This document shows positions 16,420 to 24,657 of a DNA stretch of 34,175 bases, piece after piece. The translations under genes were made by a program, and so were the position numbers. Source of the DNA: Bacteroidia bacterium (GTDB lineage: Bacteria > Bacteroidota > Bacteroidia > Chitinophagales > Saprospiraceae). The stretch lies in assembly GCA_030430845.1 (NCBI GenBank), contig JAUIKE010000088.1, positions 1 to 34,175 on the forward strand. Direction: 5' to 3'. The notes under the pieces were generated by a model, which was not told where the DNA came from, made no database searches, and saw only the letters and a program-made list of their open reading frames with translations. Each line of letters opens with the position of its first letter. Positions within the stretch are counted from its first letter, which is position 1.

Positions 16420-17712
16420 ATGAAAAAATGGGTGCTCCTTCTTCCGGGATTTTTCCTCTCTCTTCTCTCCTTTTCACAAACAAAGCTGGAGGGTTCCTGG
16501 ACAGGTTTTATTAACTATAAACATAGTTCCTGGCCGATTAGGCTTCACGTTCCTCCTCAAAAAGAAGTTGTTCAACAAGTCTTATTAGATCTTCCAAGCC
16601 TGGTCTTCGCAGAAGAACCAATAGAGGCTATGCTAAACCATGACACCCTAAAAATGGAATTACCATTTGGCCTGGGAGAACACAATTTTTTTATTCAAGA
16701 AGAAAAATTACAATCCGGGCATGCCACTTTTCCGATACAGATGGTAAAGGCCCCCCCTCCTCCTTACCGAAAAGTAAAGCTGGAATGGACAAGTGATCAC
16801 TCCCTACTGAAAGGTCATTTATACCTCCCAAATATAACAGGTCCTCATCCATTGATGATCCGGCTTCACGGTTCAAATACAGTTAGCAGGGATAAATGGG
16901 AATATCGATCCTGGGCAGATTATTTTGCTCGTCTGGGCCTGGCTGTCATCGTTTTTGACAAAAGAGGAGAAGGGAAATCGGAAGGTAACTGGCAGGAAGC
17001 CAGCTTTAACCAATTAGCTCGTGATGTGGTAAGTGTACTGGGTAAAGTAAAGGATTTAGAAGAAATAGATACCACAAAAATCATCCTGGGTGGAGGAAGC
17101 CAAGCGGCCTATGTGGCTACCATAGCCCATCAAATGAGTAGAAGCATCGATTATCTACTATTGAGTTCCGTTCCGGCTGTTGAAGTGATCGAGCAGGAAT
17201 ATTGGTCTTTGAAAAGTCGTATGGAACAGGACGAAAGGTCTTCAGAAGACATTCAGGAAGCCCTTGCTTATCAGGAGTTGTATTTCCATTATGTCAGAAC
17301 AGGGAGGAATTGGGCCACGCTCTCGGAGGAGGTAAAGCGCCTGGAAGGAAAAGCCTGGATAGAGTACCTCGATTGGCCCAGGTCGCCGGAAGACTTGAAT
17401 TGGTGGAGAACAACCTATGATCAGTTTCGTCCGGGTATTCATTTAAAAAATATTTCCATCCCCTCCTTAATAATTTATGGTGAGGAGGACTCCGTTACTC
17501 CTCCTCAGATTATGATACCCATTTTAAAGGGAATTTTTGAAAGTGGGAATGTCAGGGACTACGAGATTTATCAGCTTGCCGGTGCAGGGCATGACCTCGA
17601 GATGAAAGCAGGGAGGGATCGTTGGGGGCGCTTTCTTTGGCCAAGGAAGCATCCGGAAATGCTGCGAATAATTGAAGAATGGCTCGAAGCACATCATATT
17701 CTGAGGCGTTGA
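16420..17712 (+). CDS. Secreted alpha/beta hydrolase
   Basis: A 430-residue exported serine hydrolase (esterase, lipase or peptidase type). A signal peptide spans residues 1-19 (ending SFSQ). An N-terminal beta domain (about 20-120) precedes the alpha/beta fold. The oxyanion region is MIRLHGSN near 146-153. The catalytic triad is Ser227 in GGGSQA, Asp357 in GEEDSV and His391 in GAGHD. The serine elbow has Gly-Gly-Ser-Gln-Ala rather than the most common GxSxG, as in some peptidase-like branches. The gene is divergent from the ToxR-like regulator, with three CTATAG hexamers between them, so it is a good candidate target of that regulator. Substrate unknown. Confidence 0.88.
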   Translation: MKKWVLLLPGFFLSLLSFSQTKLEGSWTGFINYKHSSWPIRLHVPPQKEVVQQVLLDLPSLVFAEEPIEAMLNHDTLKMELPFGLGEHNFFIQEEKLQSGHATFPIQMVKAPPPPYRKVKLEWTSDHSLLKGHLYLPNITGPHPLMIRLHGSNTVSRDKWEYRSWADYFARLGLAVIVFDKRGEGKSEGNWQEASFNQLARDVVSVLGKVKDLEEIDTTKIILGGGSQAAYVATIAHQMSRSIDYLLLSSVPAVEVIEQEYWSLKSRMEQDERSSEDIQEALAYQELYFHYVRTGRNWATLSEEVKRLEGKAWIEYLDWPRSPEDLNWWRTTYDQFRPGIHLKNISIPSLIIYGEEDSVTPPQIMIPILKGIFESGNVRDYEIYQLAGAGHDLEMKAGRDRWGRFLWPRKHPEMLRIIEEWLEAHHILRR

Positions 17713-17771
17713 AAGTGCAAAAATTTGTTAGAAAAGAATGATGTAGATTTTTCATGATAATAGGTTTAGGG

Positions 17772-17806
17772 GTTAATCGTTATTCGCCAGGCGAATAACG
17801 ATTAAC
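17772..17806. terminator. Hairpin between convergent genes
   Basis: A perfect 16-bp stem (17772-17787 with 17791-17806) around a 3-base loop lies between the hydrolase (+) and the methyltransferase (-). There is no clear T-run. It probably serves both transcripts. Confidence 0.7.
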
Positions 17807-17815
17807 ATAATATGA

Positions 17816-18583
17816 CTAGGCAGCTTCCAGGCCTTTGCCTTTTGAAGGTTTTTTCTTGCCAAAGCGTACAGGTAAAAGCATGGGAACTTTTTTCTTGTAT
17901 TCGATGTAGCTTTGCCCAAAGCGCTTTACCAGGTCTTTTTCCTCAAAGTATATTCCCACCAGGATGTACCCGGTACAGGCAATGGCAAAAACCAGATGAG
18001 TGATCGTCATGGTTGGAGTTGCCCAAAAAGCGATCAGGAAACCCAGGTAGAGCGGATGTCTCACCATTCTATAAAGCATCGGAACGTCAAACTTCAGGTC
18101 CGTGTAAGGTTTTTTCTGAAAGGCCAGCCATACCTGCCTAAGACCAAACAGGTCAAAGTGGTTAATCAAAAAAGTACTGGCAAACAGCATGGCCCAGCCT
18201 ACCGCAAAAAAGCCCCAGATGACGGTCTTGGCAGTTGGATTTTCCACCGTCCATACTTCACCACCTAGTGGCTGCCACAACCAGAATAAGGCGATCATCA
18301 AAACACTAGAGATCAACACATAAGTACTGCGCTCAATGGGTTCAGGGATGATCTTGGTCCACCAACGCTTAAAGCCGGCCCGGGCCATTCCACTGTGTTG
18401 CACTGCAAAAACGCCCAATAATCCTGCATTGATCAACAAAGCCTGCCATAAAGGAAGTTGGGCGGGGCCGTCGAGAGACTTGGGCACAACGATATTGCCA
18501 ATGAATCCGATGGCGTATAATATCGTACCGAAAAAAATGACATAGGAGATCACTCCATAGATCAAAAAAAGATACCTCTTCAT
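17816..18583 (-). CDS. mddA: Membrane methyltransferase, probable methanethiol S-methyltransferase
   Basis: A 255-residue, five- to six-helix membrane protein of the isoprenylcysteine carboxyl methyltransferase / NnrU superfamily. The N terminus (YGVISYVIFFGTILYAIGF followed by VVPKSLDGP) and the internal VQHSGMARAGFKRWW resemble MddA proteins, which methylate methanethiol with S-adenosylmethionine to form dimethyl sulfide. The C-terminal cofactor-binding signature is LYRMVRHPLYLGFLIAFW, with FEEKDLVKRFGQSYIEYKKKVP after it. It starts 15 bases after the cyclase-globin gene ends, so the two are very likely one operon. The family level is secure; the methanethiol substrate rests on remembered similarity and needs checking against NnrU-like and other ICMT relatives. 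Confidence 0.75.
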   Translation of the reverse strand: MKRYLFLIYGVISYVIFFGTILYAIGFIGNIVVPKSLDGPAQLPLWQALLINAGLLGVFAVQHSGMARAGFKRWWTKIIPEPIERSTYVLISSVLMIALFWLWQPLGGEVWTVENPTAKTVIWGFFAVGWAMLFASTFLINHFDLFGLRQVWLAFQKKPYTDLKFDVPMLYRMVRHPLYLGFLIAFWATPTMTITHLVFAIACTGYILVGIYFEEKDLVKRFGQSYIEYKKKVPMLLPVRFGKKKPSKGKGLEAA

Positions 18584-18598
18584 AATAGTATTTTTAGG

Positions 18599-19942
18599 TT
18601 AAAAAGAATGTGAATGTTGCGGCTGTTCTGCCTGTTTCCAGTTCTTCATCATGTCAATAACCAGCCCAAGGCCTTGTCTCCAGGCAGTACCTACTTTTTC
18701 GGTATAATGGACCCCCATTTCTTCTTTTATGGTTTCCAGCAGACATTCCAGGACCACGGGGTAGTATTCAGGACGAACACCATATTTTTCGTGACTCTTG
18801 CCAAGAGAGGCCAGTCCCATCTTCAGATGTTCGGGCCGGCTGAGTGTGTATACGATACCTGCGATCATATGCATTACCAATCGGCCTTGCGCCTTCATAT
18901 TGTTTTTGAACAGGCTTCTGACTTGTGGAGCAGCCTGAAACACCTTTTCGTAAAATTTTTGAGAAAACACCTCTGCATTCTGAAGAATATAATCGAGGGA
19001 TGATTGAAGTTCCAGGTGAATATCCGGCTCTGAAAAGCCTTCAATTTCATAAAGCTCAAAGGATTCCTCTTTGCCTTTAAGGTTTCGGTTTATCACCTGG
19101 TTGATCTTCAGGTGTCCATCCGGTAAATTTTTGTATACCGATTTGGAGATCAGAATGCCGGATTCAGTTTCCTTGGTCAGGTCTTGAATGCGACTGGATA
19201 CATTAACAGGATCTCCAATTACTGCGAACTGTCGGTGTTTAGGATGCCCCAGATGACCGATATAGGCCCTTCCGAAATGAATGCTGATCCCCACCTTTAG
19301 TTCTGCATTAAAATCAGTCAGCTCCATCCCATTCAGTCTTTTTATGGCGTACTTCATTCCCAGGGCCGCCCGGACTGCGTCCATACAATTCTTTTGCTTA
19401 GTTCCGCCGGAAGTACCGAATATTCCCACAATCTCATCCCCGACGTATTGGTAAATAACTCCATTGTTCATTAAAATGGGATCGCCTAAAACCGTGTAAA
19501 AGCGGTTAAGGATATGGGCCATATCAAAAGAGTTATTCTTTGAAGTAAGAGCCGTAAAGTCGCGCATATCACAAAACATGATAGCAATGGCTCTTTCTTC
19601 TGCTTCTCCTTCCGGTACGGTTTCTAATTGTAGTTTGTTAATCTCAGCGCTAGTCCATACCAATCGTTGAATCTTCACATCCCCTTCAGGATAACATTGG
19701 CAAGCCAGGCGTATGGATGGGTCCCATCTTCTCAAGTGAGCCATTTGTTTTTCTTGAGCCGTAGGTCTTGATAAGTTTTCATGGCCGTCCACCACTCTGA
19801 TCCTACAAGTGGTACATCTTCCGTTCCCCCCGCATTCATGTAAATGAGGAATCTTTTGTTCGATGGAAACGTCGAGCAGCGTATCATCACGACCTTCGTA
19901 TTCTACGGCTTGGTTGATTCCAGTGTAAGTAATTGTAGGCAT
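18599..19942 (-). CDS. Ferredoxin - class III nucleotidyl cyclase - globin fusion protein
   Basis: A 447-residue soluble three-domain protein; numbering is from the ATG at 19942. The frame is open to 20011, but the ferredoxin fold begins at MPTITYTG. Residues 1 to about 95 form a 2Fe-2S domain with C37-x5-C43-x2-C46 and C81. About 115-305 is a class III cyclase with metal-binding Asp125 (FCDMRDFT) and Asp169 (YVGDEIVG) and the transition-state pair Asn247/Arg251 (GDPVNVSSR). The usual adenine-selecting Lys is Gln165 and the usual Asp/Thr is Ala240. About 308-437 is a globin: FYEKVFQAAPQVRSLF, proximal His384 in SHEKYGV, and AWRQGLGLVID. This suggests cAMP or cGMP synthesis controlled by redox state and by a gas bound to haem. 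mddA follows 15 bases downstream. The domains are clear; the function is inferred. Confidence 0.9.
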   Translation of the reverse strand: MPTITYTGINQAVEYEGRDDTLLDVSIEQKIPHLHECGGNGRCTTCRIRVVDGHENLSRPTAQEKQMAHLRRWDPSIRLACQCYPEGDVKIQRLVWTSAEINKLQLETVPEGEAEERAIAIMFCDMRDFTALTSKNNSFDMAHILNRFYTVLGDPILMNNGVIYQYVGDEIVGIFGTSGGTKQKNCMDAVRAALGMKYAIKRLNGMELTDFNAELKVGISIHFGRAYIGHLGHPKHRQFAVIGDPVNVSSRIQDLTKETESGILISKSVYKNLPDGHLKINQVINRNLKGKEESFELYEIEGFSEPDIHLELQSSLDYILQNAEVFSQKFYEKVFQAAPQVRSLFKNNMKAQGRLVMHMIAGIVYTLSRPEHLKMGLASLGKSHEKYGVRPEYYPVVLECLLETIKEEMGVHYTEKVGTAWRQGLGLVIDMMKNWKQAEQPQHSHSF

Positions 19943-20400
19943 GGCGAATGTTTTTGATGCTACAATCTTAGCTAATAATCGCCTGCTGGGAAATATCAAA
20001 TGATAGATCACCTCTTCCAGGTTCGTGTACGAACAGCCTAATTGAGTAGGAGAAAAGATGAAGCTTGGAAGATGAGCCTGAAAAGGCTGAACTCAAAAAA
20101 AGTAGCCATTTACATATCAAAAGAAGCCATTCACTCAGATAATGGAGAGGAGGAAGTGATTTTTTTCATTAGAGGGGGTAAATTGCTTTTAAATATAGAT
20201 TTTGTTGGAATTAAGCGTACTTTAGAGTGAATGATGCAGCCTGTAAATGACTAGAAAATGCAAGTCATCTGACAAAGCCAATATCTCCCAGGTGTCTTTC
20301 CAAAATAAAACCAATATCTTATCCGCTTGAAGGATCTTTTTTTATCCCGAAGTGGTTTAAAGTTTTTCTTCAAATTACTTCACCTAAAAACGATTTATAT
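19943..20400. other. Intergenic region upstream of the cyclase and the secreted protein genes
   Basis: 458 bases between divergent genes. It contains an inverted repeat GTTCG-TGTA-CGAAC at 20022-20035 and another, TATCA-AA-TGATA, at 19995-20006, both upstream of the cyclase ATG and possible operator sites. A 62-codon frame opens from a TTG at 20042. It has no recognisable feature and is not called as a gene. Promoters for both flanking genes should lie here, but no convincing pair of boxes was found. Confidence 0.35.
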
Positions 20401-22008
20401 ATGAAACGAATCAGTACATTAGTCTTACTCTGTTTTTTCTTTTCCGTCAGTCTGACTTTTGCTCAGCAATCCAAAACCATCGACTTTACGAACTCCCAAA
20501 ACCGAAGCTATACCTTACCCGATCATGCAGACATTTCATTCAGAATGGAAATGGATACCCTTTTTCCGCCATCCTTTAGCGAAGAATGTGGGGGTACCCT
20601 GTCTGATTTCTCCATTACGGAAAGATGGGGAAGGGTATCGGGGATGAATGAATTCATGGACTTACAAAAAGCCCAGCGCTTTACTTATGAAGGCGCTTCA
20701 ACCTATACGGTCAATCAGGTAGGAGTTTGGTTCAGCTTAGGAGAAATCGTGGGAGACGGAGAAATTAAAGTGAATATTTATGATGTATCGGGAGATGGAG
20801 CTCCCGGCTCCTTACTGGGCTCCAGTGACCCCTTAAAAGTGAGTGAGCTATACATTCCCGGTGACGAAGACCCTTTAGCCCCCACTGCATTTTCCTTTAG
20901 TACGCCTGCTTTAGTCCAAAGTGAGCAGTTCTTTGTGAGTGTTGACTTTACGGCTCTTTACAGCTCACAGGATACCGTAGCCCTCTACAATACTCAACAG
21001 GATTGTGGCGACGGCACCTCTACCTATGAGCTCTTCGGTGATGGGGTTACCTGGGAACATTATGTGGAAACCTGGAACTTAAATGCCGATCTGGCCATTT
21101 TGGCTATCGTTGAAGAACAAGAAGATGTAGTATTAATGCCGATAGACACTGCCTTTACGCCAAGTTTCAAGGATACCTGTGGCCAGACCGTGCAGTTTTT
21201 TGGAGTCCAGGACGGCTGGGGGTACGTAGCCGGCACGAATAATTTTGGTGATTTGGAAAAAGCACAACGCTTTGATTTCCAAGGAGCTGATAATTATAAC
21301 TTAACGGAAGCTTTTGTTTTCTTCCATGCAGCCGAAGTAGTAGGAGATGGAGATGTTCAGGTCAAAATTTACGATGTGGCCGGAAATGGCTCGCCCGGAG
21401 AGTTATTAGGGACCAGTCTTCCTCTGAAGGTCAGTCAACTGGCCACCCCTGATCAATCCATTCCCGCCACCCAGTTCTTATTTGAGAATCCGGTCCCTCT
21501 AAAAAGTAGCCGGTTTTTTGTGAGTGTAGACCTATCTGCCGTGTACACCGCTCAGGATACGGTAGGAATCTGGCACACCCGCCCGGATTGTGGAAACGGC
21601 AATAGTACCTGGGAATTGTTCAGCGACGGAACCAGTTGGGTGCCTTTTACTGATCCATCTTCCTGGCAGTTTAACACGGACCTGTTTATTTTTGCAGTTT
21701 TGGAACAAATATCAACCGATGTAGAGGACCTGTCTCCCGAAGCAGCCGGCATATACCTCCAGGATGCTTACCCCAACCCGGCTTCAGATCAGATCACTCT
21801 AGACTTTAGCCTCGATCAAAAGGAGGAAATCAGTGTGACCATCTATCAGGCAAATGGACAACTGGTAAAAAATCACTATATAGGTGCCAGAGCTCAAGGG
21901 GAACATAGAGAAGTGCTGTCACTCCAAAATTTAAATAACGGGGTGTATTTTTACTCCTTCTCTACTTCGAAAACACGAGTGCTTAAGAAATTTATTATTC
22001 AGAAATAA
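20401..22008 (+). CDS. Secreted protein with two tandem repeats and a type IX sorting domain
   Basis: A 535-residue exported protein. A signal peptide spans residues 1-21 (ending TFAQ). Two homologous domains of about 190 residues follow (about 50-240 and 250-435). Each has a PSF-x-(E/D)-x-CG start, LxKAQRF, VGDG(E/D)(I/V)(K/Q)V(N/K)IYDV, the FFVSVD strand, a QDTV segment, a QQDCGDG or RPDCGNG cysteine block and a W-rich end. Each repeat has two Cys, which could pair. Residues about 455-535 are a type IX C-terminal sorting domain (DAYPNPASDQITLDF, ending LKKFIIQK), so it is exported across the outer membrane by the Bacteroidota T9SS and probably attached to the surface or released. No catalytic motif is seen, so a binding or structural role is possible. 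Confidence 0.9.
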   Translation: MKRISTLVLLCFFFSVSLTFAQQSKTIDFTNSQNRSYTLPDHADISFRMEMDTLFPPSFSEECGGTLSDFSITERWGRVSGMNEFMDLQKAQRFTYEGASTYTVNQVGVWFSLGEIVGDGEIKVNIYDVSGDGAPGSLLGSSDPLKVSELYIPGDEDPLAPTAFSFSTPALVQSEQFFVSVDFTALYSSQDTVALYNTQQDCGDGTSTYELFGDGVTWEHYVETWNLNADLAILAIVEEQEDVVLMPIDTAFTPSFKDTCGQTVQFFGVQDGWGYVAGTNNFGDLEKAQRFDFQGADNYNLTEAFVFFHAAEVVGDGDVQVKIYDVAGNGSPGELLGTSLPLKVSQLATPDQSIPATQFLFENPVPLKSSRFFVSVDLSAVYTAQDTVGIWHTRPDCGNGNSTWELFSDGTSWVPFTDPSSWQFNTDLFIFAVLEQISTDVEDLSPEAAGIYLQDAYPNPASDQITLDFSLDQKEEISVTIYQANGQLVKNHYIGARAQGEHREVLSLQNLNNGVYFYSFSTSKTRVLKKFIIQK

Positions 22009-22012
22009 TTTT

Positions 22013-22052
22013 TTTTAGACCTCAAAGGTCTCGAGACCTTTGAGGTCTAAAA
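22013..22052. terminator. Near-perfect palindrome after the T9SS cargo gene
   Basis: Positions 22015-22050 form a perfect 36-base palindrome centred on TCGA, and pairing extends to 22013 and 22052. It begins five bases after the stop codon. T-rich sequence lies before it rather than after it, so it is not a classical intrinsic terminator on the + strand, but its position fits a 3' end structure. Confidence 0.65.
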
Positions 22053-22101
22053 GGAAAAACTTGCCCAAAAATTTCCCCATCTTAGAAATCGCTAAAAGTA
22101 T

Positions 22102-22161
22102 TAATTTTGACTCTACGATTTGAGAAAAAGGGAGCTGCGGCCTCAAGCCGTAGCTCCCTTT
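22102..22161 (+). promoter_or_regulatory. Candidate promoter box and leader hairpin
   Basis: TAATTTTG at 22102-22109 matches the TAnnTTTG -7 box. About 18 bases on, a 15-bp stem (22127-22141 with 22147-22161, one G-U pair) ends 21 bases before the ATG at 22183. If the transcript starts near 22116, this hairpin is in the 5' leader. It could instead be a second terminator for the upstream gene. Confidence 0.4.
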
Positions 22162-22182
22162 AAATTACTAAATCACTGAAAA

Positions 22183-23193
22183 ATGTTTGAATACAGTCAA
22201 AACCATATCCATCACCTGCGCATTGACGAATTTCCAAAAGGAGAAATTACCGAAACCTGGCTGCACATCATTAACAATGGAATTGGCGAAGCCGTACGAA
22301 TCCCCATGATCATTGCCAGAGGCATGGAAGAAGGCCCCGTTTTGGGTCTCACAGCAGCCTTGCACGGCAACGAACTGAATGGTATCCCGGTTATTCAGCG
22401 TTTGTTTAAAGAGTTAGATGTGAGCCGCTTGAAAGGAACTGTGGTCGGGGTATTGGTGGCCAATGTACCGGCTTTATTGTTGGAGCAGCGCCGTTTTGTA
22501 GATGATGTCGACCTGAATCGCATTGCCCCGGGTAAGCGGGATGGCAATCGGAGTGAACTGTATATTTACCGGCTGATCAACCGAATCGTCCGCCACTTTG
22601 ACTATCTCGTCGATCTGCACACCGCCAGTTTTGGGCGGATCAACAGTTACTACATCCGTGCCGATATGGACGACCCGGTATCAGCCCGAATGGCCTTGTT
22701 ACAGAACCCTGATATCATTCTGCACAACCCTCCTCGTGGCAAATCTCTGCGCGGCAATGCAGACGACAGGGATATCAAATCAATCACCGTTGAGCTGAAA
22801 GATCCACATGTTTTTCAATATGACGTCATCGAAGACAGTCTTGTCGGTATCCGAAACATTCTTTACGACCTGAAGATGCTGAGAGGACGGCTCCGCTATC
22901 CCGAAGAATTTACCATGCTCTGCCGGGACTCCTACTGGATCTATACCGACGAAGGCGGAATCCTGAGAGTCCTGCCAAAACTTGGTCAACAAGTACAAAA
23001 GGGAGAAAAAATTGCCGAAGTGCTAACTATTTTTGGAAAGGTGGTCAAAACGTATGAAGCCCCCGAAGATGGCATTGTCATTGGGAAAAGCGTTAACCCA
23101 ATCAATCAATCCGGTAGCCGGATCATTCACCTGGGCGTTAATTTTGAAAAGATCCCCAGCCGGATCGATCCAGAGGATCTGGAAGTTTCTTAA
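22183..23193 (+). CDS. Succinylglutamate desuccinylase / aspartoacylase family protein
   Basis: A 336-residue cytoplasmic zinc-dependent amidase-like protein of the AstE/AspA family (M14 carboxypeptidase fold). The zinc ligands are His61 and Glu64 in LHGNELNG and His146 in VDLHTA. The segment VDDVDLNRIAPGKRDGNRSE, near 106-125, is the typical family loop. The C-terminal ~90 residues form a beta domain like that of other bacterial members. These enzymes cleave N-acyl amino acids; the exact acyl group is not predictable, and no arginine-succinyltransferase pathway genes are nearby. It stands alone and is followed by the palindromic repeat copy B. Confidence 0.9.
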   Translation: MFEYSQNHIHHLRIDEFPKGEITETWLHIINNGIGEAVRIPMIIARGMEEGPVLGLTAALHGNELNGIPVIQRLFKELDVSRLKGTVVGVLVANVPALLLEQRRFVDDVDLNRIAPGKRDGNRSELYIYRLINRIVRHFDYLVDLHTASFGRINSYYIRADMDDPVSARMALLQNPDIILHNPPRGKSLRGNADDRDIKSITVELKDPHVFQYDVIEDSLVGIRNILYDLKMLRGRLRYPEEFTMLCRDSYWIYTDEGGILRVLPKLGQQVQKGEKIAEVLTIFGKVVKTYEAPEDGIVIGKSVNPINQSGSRIIHLGVNFEKIPSRIDPEDLEVS

Positions 23194-23195
23194 AA

Positions 23196-23329
23196 ATGGA
23201 CTGTCTCATAGAATTTCTTTTAAGAGGTGTTTTTTAATAAAAACGAAGTTTTATTAAAAAACACCTCTTAAAAGAATATTATTGGCTGGCGAAAAAGGCC
23301 GTAGGTCTTTTGAGACAGCCTCTTTTTAT
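23196..23329 (+). repeat. Nested palindromic repeat, copy B
   Basis: It begins just after the preceding stop codon. The outer 8-base arms CTGTCTCA (23201-23208) and TGAGACAG (23311-23318) enclose a 29-bp inner stem (23215-23244 with 23248-23276, one bulged A, loop GAA). The end is CC-TCTTTTT, a weak T-run. The order of shared blocks is the same as in copy A at 6600-6758, but here the outer arms pair with each other instead of forming two local hairpins. Confidence 0.75.
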
Positions 23330-23361
23330 TATATTTATGGATAGCCACCAAAGCCATCCAA

Positions 23362-24654
23362 ATGAGTAAAGCCATCTTAAAAGCATTACCGGAGCTGATC
23401 GAAACAGGGATCATAAATGAATCCCAGGCTCAGAGCATCCGGCAACATTACGCTCAAAAACAGGACCAATCCGGCAACCGGATTCTGTTAATCTTCGGAA
23501 TTCTGGGCGCCTTGCTGATAGGACTGGGGATCATTTTGATCATTGCCCACAACTGGGATCAGCTGAGCAGGCCGGTAAAAATTGTTTTTGCTTTCTTACC
23601 GCTCCTTATCGGCCAGGTCGTATCCTTCTATGTGCTCCTCAAAAAAACGGACCAAAAGGCATGGCGGGAAGCTGCTGCCACTTTTTTATTTCTCGCATTC
23701 GGCGCTTGTATCTCCATGATCAGCCAGATCTATAACATTCCCGGCAGGGTCAGTGATCTGCTATTGGTTTGGATGTTACTGGGCCTTCCTCTGGTGTACC
23801 TCCTGCGATCATCCGTAGCTTCTTTTATTTATCTTTTTGGCATTACTTACTATGGTTGTCAGCTAGGGTATGTGGAATACCCCACCCAAATCCCCTATCT
23901 ATACTGGTTAATGCTTCTGTTAATTTTGCCACACTATTATTTTTTAAACAAAAAGTCGCCGCGCAGTAATTTCACTATTTTCCACCATTGGATAATTCCG
24001 CTTTCCCTGATCATCACCTTAGGCACTTTTGGTCAGCAGGAAGAACTATTGATGTTCCTGGCTTACTTCAGCTTATTCGGTTGGTTATACCTGACAGGAA
24101 GACTGACCTACTTCGATGAACAGCCACTCAGAAACAATGGTTTTCTGGTTTTGGGATCCCTGGGAAGTGTTATCCTCTTGCTCATGCTAAGTTTCGATTT
24201 CTTCTGGGAAGAATTGTATCTACAGCGGCTGGATCAGGCTTCCTGGATGGCTAGCCCCGAATTCTGGGTAGCCGGCCTACTTACATTGCTGGCGATTGTA
24301 TTTCTATACCTGGTGGCGCGTAAAAGCGGCCTGGATAAAATTGCCCTGATGGAAGTATTATTCCTGATTTTTCTATTCATCTTCGTAACAGGATTTTTTG
24401 CTCCCGGACAATCGCTCCTGCTCGTTAATATTTTATTGTTTGTTTTAGGCATCTTTTATATCCGAAAAGGAATTCGGCAAGACCACCTTGGGATTCTCAA
24501 CTACGGTTTACTAATTATTACAGCGCTGATCATTTGCCGCTTTTTTGATACCAAATGGTCTTTTATTCTTAGAGGAAGCTTGTTTGTACTAGTAGGTATC
24601 GGCTTTTTTATTGCCAATTATCAAATGCTCCGGAAAAGGAAAACAAACGCTTAA
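23362..24654 (+). CDS. DUF2157 family membrane protein
   Basis: A 430-residue polytopic inner-membrane protein. A soluble N-terminal segment (about 1-45, with LIETGIINESQAQSIRQHYA) precedes about a dozen hydrophobic helices. NRILLIFGILGALLIGLGIILIIAHNWDQL is the DUF2157 signature. The function is unknown. The next gene starts three bases after its stop and encodes a GDYXXLXY protein, the usual partner of DUF2157 and DUF4401 proteins, so they almost certainly act together in the envelope. Confidence 0.9.
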   Translation: MSKAILKALPELIETGIINESQAQSIRQHYAQKQDQSGNRILLIFGILGALLIGLGIILIIAHNWDQLSRPVKIVFAFLPLLIGQVVSFYVLLKKTDQKAWREAAATFLFLAFGACISMISQIYNIPGRVSDLLLVWMLLGLPLVYLLRSSVASFIYLFGITYYGCQLGYVEYPTQIPYLYWLMLLLILPHYYFLNKKSPRSNFTIFHHWIIPLSLIITLGTFGQQEELLMFLAYFSLFGWLYLTGRLTYFDEQPLRNNGFLVLGSLGSVILLLMLSFDFFWEELYLQRLDQASWMASPEFWVAGLLTLLAIVFLYLVARKSGLDKIALMEVLFLIFLFIFVTGFFAPGQSLLLVNILLFVLGIFYIRKGIRQDHLGILNYGLLIITALIICRFFDTKWSFILRGSLFVLVGIGFFIANYQMLRKRKTNA

Positions 24655-24657
24655 GTT

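Noticed and set aside
19943..20011. N-terminal extension of the cyclase-globin protein
   Set aside because: The ferredoxin fold starts at the ATG at 19942; the extra 23 residues show no domain or signal peptide.
20042..20230. 62-codon frame with a TTG start between the cyclase and T9SS cargo genes
   Set aside because: Very short, rare start codon, lysine-rich without a recognisable fold, and located where divergent promoters are expected.
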